This document shows, in pieces, positions 1 through 6,848 of a stretch of DNA of 11,122 nucleotides. The stretch covers positions 1 to 11,122 of the forward strand of contig CAIXOY010000680.1 in assembly GCA_903921135.1 (NCBI GenBank). Direction: 5' to 3'. Both the position numbers and the translations under genes were made by a program. The first letter of the stretch is position 1; each line of letters opens with the position of its first letter. Under the pieces are notes generated by a model that did no database searches, had not been told where the DNA came from, and saw only the letters and a program-made list of their open reading frames with translations. Source of the DNA: an uncultured Gammaproteobacteria bacterium (lineage in GTDB: Bacteria > Pseudomonadota > Gammaproteobacteria > Pseudomonadales > UBA5518).

Positions 1-41
1 CCGCTGCAACGCTGAGCAGGGATCTGTCTGCAGCCGGCGGC

Positions 42-69
42 AAACAAAAAAGGGGGCTTTCGCCCCCTT
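42..69 (-). terminator. Intrinsic terminator after pnp
   Basis: On the minus strand an 8-bp GC-rich stem (AAGGGGGC pairing with GCCCCCTT, 50-57 with 62-69) closes a GAAA tetraloop and runs straight into TTTTTTG then TTT. This is a canonical Rho-independent terminator 21 bases past the pnp stop codon, and it marks the end of the operon. Positions 1-41 beyond it show nothing I can assign. Confidence 0.95.
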
Positions 70-90
70 CTCCGTTCCGTAGTTACGGAA

Positions 91-2193
91 TCAGTTGGCC
101 TCGGGCGCCTCGTCCTCGGCCACTTCCTTGATGCTCAGCTTGATGCGCCCACGCGGGTCCACATCCAGCACTTTCACGCGAACCTGCTGGCCTTCGCTCA
201 AGACGTCGGTGACGTTCTCGATGCGCTGGTTGGCGATCTGCGAGATGTGCACCAGGCCGTCCTTGCCGGGCAGGATCGTCACGAACGCACCGAAGTCGAC
301 GATGCGTGCGACGGTGCCCGTGTAGATCTCGCCCACCTTGGCTTCGGCGGTGATCGTCTCGACGCGCGCCAGCGCTGCATCGCGCGAGGCAGCATTCGAG
401 CCGTAGATGCGCACGGTGCCGTCATCGTCGATGTCGATCGATGCGCCGGTCTCTTCAGTGATGGAGCGGATCACGCTGCCACCCTTGCCGATCACGTCGC
501 GGATCTTGTCCGGGTCGATGCGGATGGTGACGATCTGCGGCGCGTGGTCAGAGATGCTCGTGCGCGGCGTGGTGATCGCGCGGCTCATCTCGGCCAGGAT
601 GTGCAGGCGCGCAACGCGGGCCTTCTCCAGCGCCGACTCCATGATCTCCTCGTTGATACCGGTGATCTTGATGTCCATCTGCAGGGCAGTGACGCCCTCG
701 GCGGTACCGGCCACTTTGAAGTCCATGTCGCCGAGGTGATCCTCGTCGCCGAGGATGTCGGTGATCACGGCGTGCTTGTTGCCTTCCTTCACCAGGCCCA
801 TCGCGATGCCGGCCACCGGCGCGCGCAGCGGCACGCCAGCATCCATCATCGCGAGGCTCGCGCCGCAGACGCTGGCCATGGAGCTCGAGCCGTTCGACTC
901 GGTCACCTCGGACACAACGCGGATGGTGTAGGGGAAGTCATCGGGCGAGGGCAGTACGGCTGCCACGCCACGACGGGCGAGACGTCCATGACCGACTTCA
1001 CGGCGACCCGGCGCGCCGATCCGGCCACACTCACCCACCGAGTAGGGCGGGAAGTTGTAGTGCAGCATGAAGGAATCGCGGAACTCGCCGTGCAGCGCGT
1101 CGATGATCTGCGCGTCACGGGTGGTGCCGAGGGTCGTAACCACGAGGGCCTGCGTCTCGCCACGGGTGAAGAGCGCCGAGCCGTGCACGCGGGGCAGTAT
1201 GCCCACCTCGGACATGATCGGGCGGACCGTGTTCAGGTCGCGACCGTCGATGCGCGGCTTGCCGTTCACGATGCGCTCGCGAACGATCTTCTTCTCCAGT
1301 TTGCCGAAGGCCTTGGAGACGGTCTCGGCGCTCGGGCCGCCTTCCACCGCAAGGGAAGCAACGGCTGCTGAGCGCAGTTCGCCGACACGGGCGTAGCGCG
1401 ACTGCTTCTCGGTGATGCGGTAGGCCTCGCCGATCTCGTGGCCGAACTGCTCGCGAAGGCTGTCGGTGAGGGCGGTGTCGTCGGACGCTGCTGCGATCTC
1501 CCAGCGCGGCTTGCCGCACTCGGCTGCCAGTTCCTTGATGGCCTTGATCGCGGCCTGCATTTCCTGGTGGGCGAAGAGCACCGCGCCCAGCATCTGGTCT
1601 TCGGTGAGTTCCTGCGCCTCGGACTCGACCATCAGCACGGCGTCTTCGGTGCCGGCGACGACCATGTCGAGCAGCGAGCCTTTCATCTGCTCGTAGTCGG
1701 GGTTCAGGACGTAGCCCGATTCCGCGGTGAAGCCCACACGTGCGCCGCCGATCGGCCCTTCAAAGGGAATGCCCGAGATCGAGATCGCAGCCGAGGTGCC
1801 GAGCATCGCCGCGATATCCGGATCGGAGTTGCGGTCGGTGGAGAGCACGGTGCAGAGCACCTGCACTTCGTTGCGGAAGCCGCTGGGGAACAGCGGACGG
1901 ATCGGACGGTCGATCAGGCGGGAGGTGAGGGTCTCTTTCTCGGATAGCCGGCCTTCGCGCTTGAAGAAGCCGCCGGGGATCTTGCCCGCCGCGAAGCTCT
2001 TCTCGATGTAGTGCACGGAGAGCGGGAAGAAATCCTGCCCTTCCTTCGCGCTTTTCGCGCCCACCACGGTGCAGAGCACGGTGGTGTTTTCCATGGTGAC
2101 CACGACCGCGCCGGTGGCCTGGCGGGCAACCCGCCCGGTCTCAAGCGTGACGGTGTGCGCACCGTACTTGAACGTCTTCCTTACTGGATTCAC
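91..2193 (-). CDS. pnp: Polyribonucleotide nucleotidyltransferase (PNPase)
   Basis: 3'-5' phosphorolytic exoribonuclease that degrades RNA to nucleoside diphosphates; in proteobacteria it is a trimer and the exonuclease arm of the RNA degradosome. The 700-residue protein matches E. coli PNPase (711) throughout. It has a first RNase PH-like domain, a helical linker, a second catalytic RNase PH-like domain with the GDEDHLGDMDFK motif (D485, D491 and K493 match E. coli D486, D492 and K494), a KH domain with GKGG at 569-572, and a C-terminal S1 domain (about 620-690, DFGAFV and GLVHISQI). The start is GTG at 2193: the protein then begins like E. coli (NP-RK-F-YG) and a GAGAGGA Shine-Dalgarno lies 7 bases upstream. 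An in-frame ATG at 2235 would add 14 residues but lies inside a leader hairpin and has no family support. The gene follows rpsO by 107 bases, as in E. coli. Confidence 0.97.
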   Translation of the reverse strand: MNPVRKTFKYGAHTVTLETGRVARQATGAVVVTMENTTVLCTVVGAKSAKEGQDFFPLSVHYIEKSFAAGKIPGGFFKREGRLSEKETLTSRLIDRPIRPLFPSGFRNEVQVLCTVLSTDRNSDPDIAAMLGTSAAISISGIPFEGPIGGARVGFTAESGYVLNPDYEQMKGSLLDMVVAGTEDAVLMVESEAQELTEDQMLGAVLFAHQEMQAAIKAIKELAAECGKPRWEIAAASDDTALTDSLREQFGHEIGEAYRITEKQSRYARVGELRSAAVASLAVEGGPSAETVSKAFGKLEKKIVRERIVNGKPRIDGRDLNTVRPIMSEVGILPRVHGSALFTRGETQALVVTTLGTTRDAQIIDALHGEFRDSFMLHYNFPPYSVGECGRIGAPGRREVGHGRLARRGVAAVLPSPDDFPYTIRVVSEVTESNGSSSMASVCGASLAMMDAGVPLRAPVAGIAMGLVKEGNKHAVITDILGDEDHLGDMDFKVAGTAEGVTALQMDIKITGINEEIMESALEKARVARLHILAEMSRAITTPRTSISDHAPQIVTIRIDPDKIRDVIGKGGSVIRSITEETGASIDIDDDGTVRIYGSNAASRDAALARVETITAEAKVGEIYTGTVARIVDFGAFVTILPGKDGLVHISQIANQRIENVTDVLSEGQQVRVKVLDVDPRGRIKLSIKEVAEDEAPEAN

Positions 2194-2200
2194 GTGAATG

Positions 2201-2207
2201 TCCTCTC
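2201..2207 (-). promoter_or_regulatory. Ribosome binding site of pnp
   Basis: GAGAGGA on the minus strand, 7 bases before the GTG at 2193. It decides in favour of the GTG start over the upstream in-frame ATG at 2235, which has no comparable site. It lies immediately 3' of the long-range leader stem. Confidence 0.8.
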
Positions 2208-2209
2208 TG

Positions 2210-2275
2210 GGGCCGCTGGTTGCGCGCTCGGGCACCTGCCCGACCGTTTCTCAATCCTGGTGCGCAGTGCGGCCC
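2210..2275 (-). promoter_or_regulatory. Candidate structured leader of pnp
   Basis: The rpsO-pnp gap holds nested complementarity. An outer 7-bp stem GGGCCGC/GCGGCCC (2269-2275 with 2210-2216) encloses a 5-bp stem TGCGC/GCGCA (2262-2266 with 2221-2225). Inside that is an apical hairpin of 6 bp, TCGGGC/GCCCGA (2238-2243 with 2228-2233), with a 4-base loop. The outer stem ends 3 bases before the Shine-Dalgarno. In E. coli the pnp leader forms a long hairpin cleaved by RNase III, which then allows PNPase to repress its own mRNA. The same role here is inference from position and shape; pairing was found by eye. Confidence 0.5.
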
Positions 2276-2300
2276 GTGTTGTGTGTGTTGCGCGAACGCC

Positions 2301-2570
2301 TCAGCGACGCAGACCCAACCGGCCGATCAGTGCGGCGTAGCGGGCGGTGTCCTTGCGCTTGAGGTAGTCGAGCAGGTTGCGACGCTGGTTGACCATACGG
2401 ATCAGGCCGCGACGCGAGTGGTGGTCTTTCTTGTGGGCGCCGAAGTGCCCCTGGAGCTTGTCGATGTTCGCGGAGAGCAGCGCCACCTGTACCTCCGGGG
2501 AACCTGTGTCGTTCTCCCCCGTCTGGTAGTCCTTGACGATGTTCGCTTTCTCTTCAACTGTCAGTGCCAT
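2301..2570 (-). CDS. rpsO: 30S ribosomal protein S15
   Basis: Primary-binding small-subunit protein that contacts the 16S rRNA central domain and helps form an intersubunit bridge. The 89-residue product has the same length as E. coli S15 and carries its hallmark blocks: DTGSPEVQVALL, the rRNA-binding HFxxHKKDHHSRRGL segment, and the C-terminal LLDYLKRKD...RLGLRR. The ATG at 2570 is chosen because it reproduces the family N-terminus (M-x-L-T-x-E) and is preceded by GAGGA 8 bases upstream. A longer open frame reaching 2681 runs through the leader and is not credible as protein. It lies between truB and pnp in the usual order; its leader has a possible autoregulatory fold. Confidence 0.97.
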   Translation of the reverse strand: MALTVEEKANIVKDYQTGENDTGSPEVQVALLSANIDKLQGHFGAHKKDHHSRRGLIRMVNQRRNLLDYLKRKDTARYAALIGRLGLRR

Positions 2571-2593
2571 TTCCGTTTTCCTCGTCTGGTTGA

Positions 2594-2656
2594 ATATGCC
2601 CGACGGATTGCTCCGCCCCTGAACCGAATCCTGGCCACGCATATCTGCAGCCGGAT
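2594..2656 (-). promoter_or_regulatory. Possible S15 autoregulatory leader (pseudoknot)
   Basis: Between truB and rpsO the minus strand can form stem 1, ATCCGGC with GCC-A-GGAT (2650-2656 with 2628-2635, one bulge). Its loop contains ATATGC (2639-2644), which is complementary to GCATAT downstream (2594-2599), giving an H-type pseudoknot about 24 bases before the rpsO ATG. Between the two sits a hairpin GGCGGA-GCAA-TCCGTC (2602-2617) with a GNRA tetraloop and a G-U pair next to a G-C pair. E. coli S15 represses its own mRNA by trapping a pseudoknot, and S15 sites often contain a G-U/G-C motif. A role here is inference; GGATT/AATCC pairing is a competing alternative. Confidence 0.35.
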
Positions 2657-2661
2657 CGCTT

Positions 2662-2693
2662 CTGCCCCCGGGAGGGCCCATCCCTCCCGGCAG
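2662..2693 (-). other. Strong stem-loop after truB, no U-tract
   Basis: Just after the truB stop the minus strand has a 9-bp stem CCGGGAGGG/CCCTCCCGG (2682-2690 with 2668-2676) around a 5-base loop; flanking CTGCC/GGCAG can pair instead with a shorter core. It is followed by GGGCAGAAGCG, not by Ts, so it is not a standard intrinsic terminator. It could be an mRNA 3'-stabilising or processing element separating truB from the rpsO leader. Confidence 0.55.
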
Positions 2694-2699
2694 GCATGA

Positions 2700-3638
2700 T
2701 CACCGCGCGGTCTGCGCGGCCATCATCCGTCGGGGTGCAACGCGGCGATCGTCTGTGATCTCGCCTACACCCCTGAATTCACCGTCCGCGTCCATCACGC
2801 GAACCATCCCGCGCTCGGGTGGCACACTGGCCACCATCACCGCCTGACCCTGACCAAGGTAGAAGAGGCCAGCCTCGGCGACCACCACGGCGGGCAGATG
2901 TTGCACGGCTCTCACGGCGGGAAGCATGAGGGCGTCGAGCGCCTCGAAATCCCCGGTGTCACGCAACTGCTGCAACCGCTCCAGCGAGACCGCATCGGCC
3001 TCGACGAATTGCCCGGAGGCCACACGTCGCAACTGCGATACGTGTGCTCCGCATCCGAGCGCCGCTCCGATGTCCTCGGCCAAAGTGCGCACATAGGTGC
3101 CTTTGCTGGCCCTCACCCGGAGCCGCAACGCTGCCCGCTCACCGGGCTCGAAGCCGAGCACTTCAAGCGCGTGGATCGTGACCTCGCGCGCCTCGCGCTC
3201 CACTTCTTCGCCGCGACGCGCCAACTCGTAGAGGGGCACACCACCGCGCTTCAGCGCCGAATACATGGGCGGCACTTGCTGTATCAGGCCCCTGAACCGT
3301 GGCAGCACCGCTTCCACGTCGGAGAGCGAGATGTCAGCGGCACTGCAGGTGGCGATCTCCTGCCCATCGGCGTCGGCCGTATCGGTGCGCACACCCAGCA
3401 CAACCGTCGTGATGTACTCCTTGTCGGCGCCCAGCAGGTACTGGGAGAGCTTGGTCGCCTCGCCAAAGCACAGCGGCAACACACCCGTCGCCAGAGGGTC
3501 GAGGCTGCCTGTGTGTCCGGCCTTGGCCGCGAACAGGATGCCTTTCGCCCGTTGCAGCACACCGTTGGAGGTCATCCCCGGCGGCTTGTCCACCACCAGC
3601 ACACCATCGATGCGCCGGCCACGTCGTTGCCTGGCCAA
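2700..3638 (-). CDS. truB: tRNA pseudouridine(55) synthase TruB
   Basis: Converts U55 in the T-loop of tRNAs to pseudouridine and acts as a tRNA folding chaperone in the cytoplasm. The 312-residue protein matches E. coli TruB (314). It has the N-terminal DGVLVVDKPPGMTSN block, the catalytic loop GHTGSLDPLATG with nucleophile Asp47, the GAxKEY-like ADKEY segment, CSKGTY-like ASKGTYVRTLAEDIG, and a C-terminal PUA-like region ending GEFRGVGEI...RVAPRR. The first codon is TTG, directly abutting the rbfA TGA stop (TGATTG). It is accepted because MARQRRGRRIDGVL aligns with family N-termini and GGGGA lies 7 bases upstream inside rbfA, so translation is probably coupled to rbfA. The next downstream starts would lose conserved residues. 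Confidence 0.95.
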   Translation of the reverse strand: MARQRRGRRIDGVLVVDKPPGMTSNGVLQRAKGILFAAKAGHTGSLDPLATGVLPLCFGEATKLSQYLLGADKEYITTVVLGVRTDTADADGQEIATCSAADISLSDVEAVLPRFRGLIQQVPPMYSALKRGGVPLYELARRGEEVEREAREVTIHALEVLGFEPGERAALRLRVRASKGTYVRTLAEDIGAALGCGAHVSQLRRVASGQFVEADAVSLERLQQLRDTGDFEALDALMLPAVRAVQHLPAVVVAEAGLFYLGQGQAVMVASVPPERGMVRVMDADGEFRGVGEITDDRRVAPRRMMAAQTAR

Positions 3639-4031
3639 TCAGTCTTCCCCGCCCGCGCCACCGTGGAGAGTCTCGTCTGCAGCAACGGCCCGCTCGATGA
3701 GGTCCGAGAGACGCCGCCCGCGCGTCACAGAGGCGTCGTACACGAAGTGCAGCCTCGGCACCGTTCGCATGCGTGCGTCGCGCGAGACTTCCGTCCGCAG
3801 GAACCCGGCTGCGCCGTTCAGGACCGCAAGAAGCTCCTTGGCAGCCGCCTCTGTATCGCACTCCATGAAGGTCACGAAAACCTTGGCATGCGCCAGGTCT
3901 CGGCTCACCTCGACCTCATTCACGCTCACCATGCCGATGCGCGGATCACGCAGGCTCGTCTGGAGCAGCCGCGCCAACTCCTGGCGCAGGTAGTCCGCGA
4001 CCCGCTGCGTACGGCCAAACTCACGCGCCAT
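3639..4031 (-). CDS. rbfA: 30S ribosome-binding factor RbfA
   Basis: Late 30S maturation factor that binds near 16S helices 1 and 44-45; in E. coli it is essential for growth at low temperature. The 130-residue product has the single KH-type fold of the family: N-terminal R-x-x-RV-x-x-x-LxxELAxLL helix, the DPRIGMVSVNEVEVSRDLAHAKVFVTF strand region in the middle, and AAGFLRTEVSRDARMRTVPRLHFVYD with the characteristic VPxLxFxYD segment near 95. Length is close to the E. coli protein (133). The start is ATG with AGGTG 7 bases upstream. It lies 27 bases after infB, and its stop codon touches the truB start. Confidence 0.96.
   Translation of the reverse strand: MAREFGRTQRVADYLRQELARLLQTSLRDPRIGMVSVNEVEVSRDLAHAKVFVTFMECDTEAAAKELLAVLNGAAGFLRTEVSRDARMRTVPRLHFVYDASVTRGRRLSDLIERAVAADETLHGGAGGED
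3646..3650 (-). promoter_or_regulatory. Ribosome binding site of truB inside rbfA
   Basis: GGGGA on the minus strand, within the last codons of rbfA and 7 bases before the TTG start of truB. It supports the non-standard TTG start and suggests that truB initiation follows termination of rbfA translation. Confidence 0.65.
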
Positions 4032-4058
4032 CGGTGAGCACCTGCAGCCAGTGACGCC

Positions 4059-6824
4059 TCACAGCGTCCTGGCGACCTCGCGCACGCTGTACACCTCGAT
4101 CTTGTCGCCCACGCGTACGTCGTTGTAATTGCGGACGCCAATGCCGCACTCGAAGCCCGCACGGACCTCTGCAACGTCGTCCTTGAAGCGGCGCAGCGAT
4201 TCCAGTTCGCCCTCGAAAATGACCACGTTTTCGCGCAATACACGGATCGGCTTGTTCCGGTGCAGCGTGCCCTCGACCACCATGCAGCCGGCAACTGTGC
4301 CGAACTTGGGCGAGCGGAAGGTATCGCGGACCTCGGCCACGCCGAGAATCTCCTCGCGACGCTCGGGCGCGAGCATGCCGCCCAGAGCTTTTTTCACATC
4401 GTCGATCAGGTCGTAAATCACGCTGTAATAGCGCAGATCCACGCCCTCGCGCTCGATCGCACGCCGTGCGGCGCCGTCTGCGCGGACGTTGAAGCCGAAG
4501 ATCACGGCACTGGTCGTGAGGGCGAGGTTGACGTCCGTCTCGGTGATGCCACCGACCGAACTCGCCACCACATTCACTCTGACCTCGTCGTTGCCGAGAT
4601 CCAGCAAGGCGGACTGGATCGCTTCCAGCGAGCCGCGCACATCCGTCTTGATCATCACGTTCAGGATGCGGCTTTCCTTGCCGATGTCCGCGAACATGGT
4701 GTCCAGGCTCGCGGCCTTCTGGTGGGCAAGGCGGGACTGGCGACGCTTGATCTCGCGGGAACTCGCCACTTCGCGGGCTTGGCGCTCGCTCTCGACGACC
4801 ATGAAGGGGTCGCCCGCATCGGGCGTACCGTCGAGGCCGAGGATCTCGACCGGGATCGACGGTCCTGCCTCGTCGAGCGGCTTGCCGGCCTCGTCGACCA
4901 TCGCACGTACGCGACCAAAGAAGGTGCCCGCGAGCACGATCTGGCCGGGCTTGAGGACGCCGCGCTGCACCAGCAGCGAGGCCACTGAACCGCGACCCTT
5001 GTCGAGACGGGATTCGATCACAATGCCCTGCGCGGGCACATCACGCGGCGACTTCAGTTCCAGTACTTCGGCCTGGAGCAGGATCGAGTCGAGCAGTTGG
5101 TCGATGCCCTGGCCGGTATGGGCCGAGACCTCGGCGAACTGCGTGTCACCGCCCCATTTCTCGGAGATGACGCCGTGCTGCGAGAGCTCACTGCGCACGC
5201 GCTCCGGGTCGGCGCTCTGCTTGTCCATCTTGTTGACGGCAACCACCAACGGCACGTTCGCGGCGCGGGCGTGCTGGATCGCCTCGATGGTTTGCGGCAT
5301 GACGCCGTCGTCGGCAGCCACCACCAGGATCACGATGTCCGTGCTCTTGGCACCACGGGCTCGCATGGCGGTAAACGCCGCGTGGCCGGGGGTGTCGAGG
5401 AAGGTCACCATGCCGTGGCCGGTCTCGACGTGATAGGCGCCGATGTGCTGCGTGATGCCACCGGCCTCGCCACTGGCGACGCGGGTCTCGCGGATGTAGT
5501 CGAGCAACGAGGTCTTGCCATGGTCCACGTGGCCCATGACAGTGACCACCGGCGCGCGCGGCAGCGGTGTGCCCTCCGCGTCCGAGACGCGGAGCAGGTC
5601 GTCTTCCAGCGCGTCATCGCGCAGCAGCTTGGCCTTGTGGCCCATCTCCTCGACGACCAGCGTTGCGGTCTCCTGGTCGAGGGGCTGGTTGATGGTGGCC
5701 ATCACGCCCATCTTCATGAGCTCCTTGATGACGGCGGTCGATTTGACCGACATCTTCTGGGCGAGCTCGGCGACCGTGATCGACTCCGGCAATGCGACTT
5801 CGTACACGATCTTGTCCGTGGGCAGTTCGAATCCGTGTTTCAGATGCTCCTCGTGCGCGGGCTTCAGCTCGCGGCTGCGGCGCTCGCGCCGGAGTGCGGC
5901 GGCCTCGGCTTCCTCGAGGTCTGCCTCGGAGAGCGGAATGGCCGTCGGGCGAAGCAGCGCATCGCGCTCGCGTTCCCACGAGGTCTTCGCGCCTTTCTTA
6001 CGCGGCTTGTCGTCGTCCGGCGTGTCCTCGCGGCGCTTGCCCTTGGCCGGGCGTACGTCCTTGGCGCCCTTGGGTGCAGCGGGACCCGCCCCGCCAGCAG
6101 GCTTGGCGGGCGCTGCGTCTTCCGGGCGCGTACGCGCAGGCGGCTCCGAGCGCTTGCGGGCTTCTTCCTCTTCCTTCAGCTTCTTGGCCTTGGCGAGGGC
6201 TTCGCGCCGGGCCCGCTCCTCGATCTCTTTTTCCTTGCGGCGCGTTGCGGCGGCCTGTCTCAGGAGTTCAGGGTCGATAAGGCGTTTGTCTTCGCGGCGC
6301 GGCGCCTCCGCAACAGGCGCGGGTGCCGGAGCCTCTACGGGCGCCACCTCGAGAGCGGGCGCTGGCTGGACTTCAACTTCTACAGGGGGCTGCTCGAGTT
6401 CGGGCTCTGCCGGCAGCTCTTCCACAACCACGGGCTGTTCTGCAGCTACGTGCTGCTCCTGCTCCTCGATACCCTCCTGCTCGAACTCTTCGCTTTCGCC
6501 ATCGAGTTCCTGGGTGGTCTCGAGACCGTCCTCGCGCTTCACGTAGGTCCGCTTCTTGCGGATCTCGACGTTCACCGTCCGCTTGCCGGCCGAACCGGTC
6601 TTCAGCTTGGTGATGGTGCGCCGCTTCAGCGTGATGCGCTTGGATGCGTCCGCATCCTCGCCGTGGCTGCTGCGCAGGTGTGCGAGCAGTGTCTGCTTGT
6701 CCTCGTCAGACACGAACTGCTCGGCCTTCTGGTGGGAAAGGCCGGCCTCTTTCATCTGCGCGAGCAGATGCTCGACGGAGACGTTGACCGACTTCGCTAG
6801 CTCTGCAACGGTGACTTCAGCCAT
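4059..6824 (-). CDS. infB: Translation initiation factor IF-2
   Basis: GTPase that brings fMet-tRNA to the 30S subunit and promotes subunit joining. The 921 residues (E. coli 890) show an N-terminal IF2N domain (1-52), then a long low-complexity linker: acidic and Pro/Val-rich at about 105-175, Lys/Arg/Glu-rich helix at 176-228, Ala/Pro/Gly/Lys at 229-280. A second IF2N-like segment covers 345-400. The G domain has all motifs: G1 GHVDHGKT 431-438, G2 GGITQH 455-460, G3 DTPGH 477-481, G4 NKMD 531-534, G5 SAHTG 567-571. Domains II, III and the C-terminal fMet-tRNA-binding C2 domain follow (about 600-921). The ATG at 6824 has GGGAG 8 bases upstream. It starts 24 bases after nusA. Whether shorter IF2 isoforms start inside the gene, as in E. 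coli, cannot be told by eye. Confidence 0.97.
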   Translation of the reverse strand: MAEVTVAELAKSVNVSVEHLLAQMKEAGLSHQKAEQFVSDEDKQTLLAHLRSSHGEDADASKRITLKRRTITKLKTGSAGKRTVNVEIRKKRTYVKREDGLETTQELDGESEEFEQEGIEEQEQHVAAEQPVVVEELPAEPELEQPPVEVEVQPAPALEVAPVEAPAPAPVAEAPRREDKRLIDPELLRQAAATRRKEKEIEERARREALAKAKKLKEEEEARKRSEPPARTRPEDAAPAKPAGGAGPAAPKGAKDVRPAKGKRREDTPDDDKPRKKGAKTSWERERDALLRPTAIPLSEADLEEAEAAALRRERRSRELKPAHEEHLKHGFELPTDKIVYEVALPESITVAELAQKMSVKSTAVIKELMKMGVMATINQPLDQETATLVVEEMGHKAKLLRDDALEDDLLRVSDAEGTPLPRAPVVTVMGHVDHGKTSLLDYIRETRVASGEAGGITQHIGAYHVETGHGMVTFLDTPGHAAFTAMRARGAKSTDIVILVVAADDGVMPQTIEAIQHARAANVPLVVAVNKMDKQSADPERVRSELSQHGVISEKWGGDTQFAEVSAHTGQGIDQLLDSILLQAEVLELKSPRDVPAQGIVIESRLDKGRGSVASLLVQRGVLKPGQIVLAGTFFGRVRAMVDEAGKPLDEAGPSIPVEILGLDGTPDAGDPFMVVESERQAREVASSREIKRRQSRLAHQKAASLDTMFADIGKESRILNVMIKTDVRGSLEAIQSALLDLGNDEVRVNVVASSVGGITETDVNLALTTSAVIFGFNVRADGAARRAIEREGVDLRYYSVIYDLIDDVKKALGGMLAPERREEILGVAEVRDTFRSPKFGTVAGCMVVEGTLHRNKPIRVLRENVVIFEGELESLRRFKDDVAEVRAGFECGIGVRNYNDVRVGDKIEVYSVREVARTL

Positions 6825-6848
6825 CCAATCGTCTCCCGGCGAGGGCGC

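Noticed and set aside
247..1371. Long plus-strand open frame of 374 codons opposite pnp
   Set aside because: It mirrors the strongly conserved pnp coding frame in GC-rich DNA, is rich in His/Asp/Arg as antisense shadows are, and resembles no protein family. Similar plus-strand frames opposite infB (5097-6800) and nusA (6924-8450) are rejected for the same reason.
2194..2235. ATG start of pnp 14 codons upstream
   Set aside because: It lies in the leader hairpin with no Shine-Dalgarno, while GTG at 2193 has a well-spaced GAGAGGA and the family N-terminus.
2571..2681. Upstream extension of rpsO by 37 residues
   Set aside because: The extension runs through the leader hairpins; the 89-residue form from 2570 matches S15 length and start exactly.
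4051..4062. Short inverted repeat GTGA-CGCC-TCAC at the infB stop
   Set aside because: Only 4 bp and no U-tract; expected by chance in GC-rich DNA.
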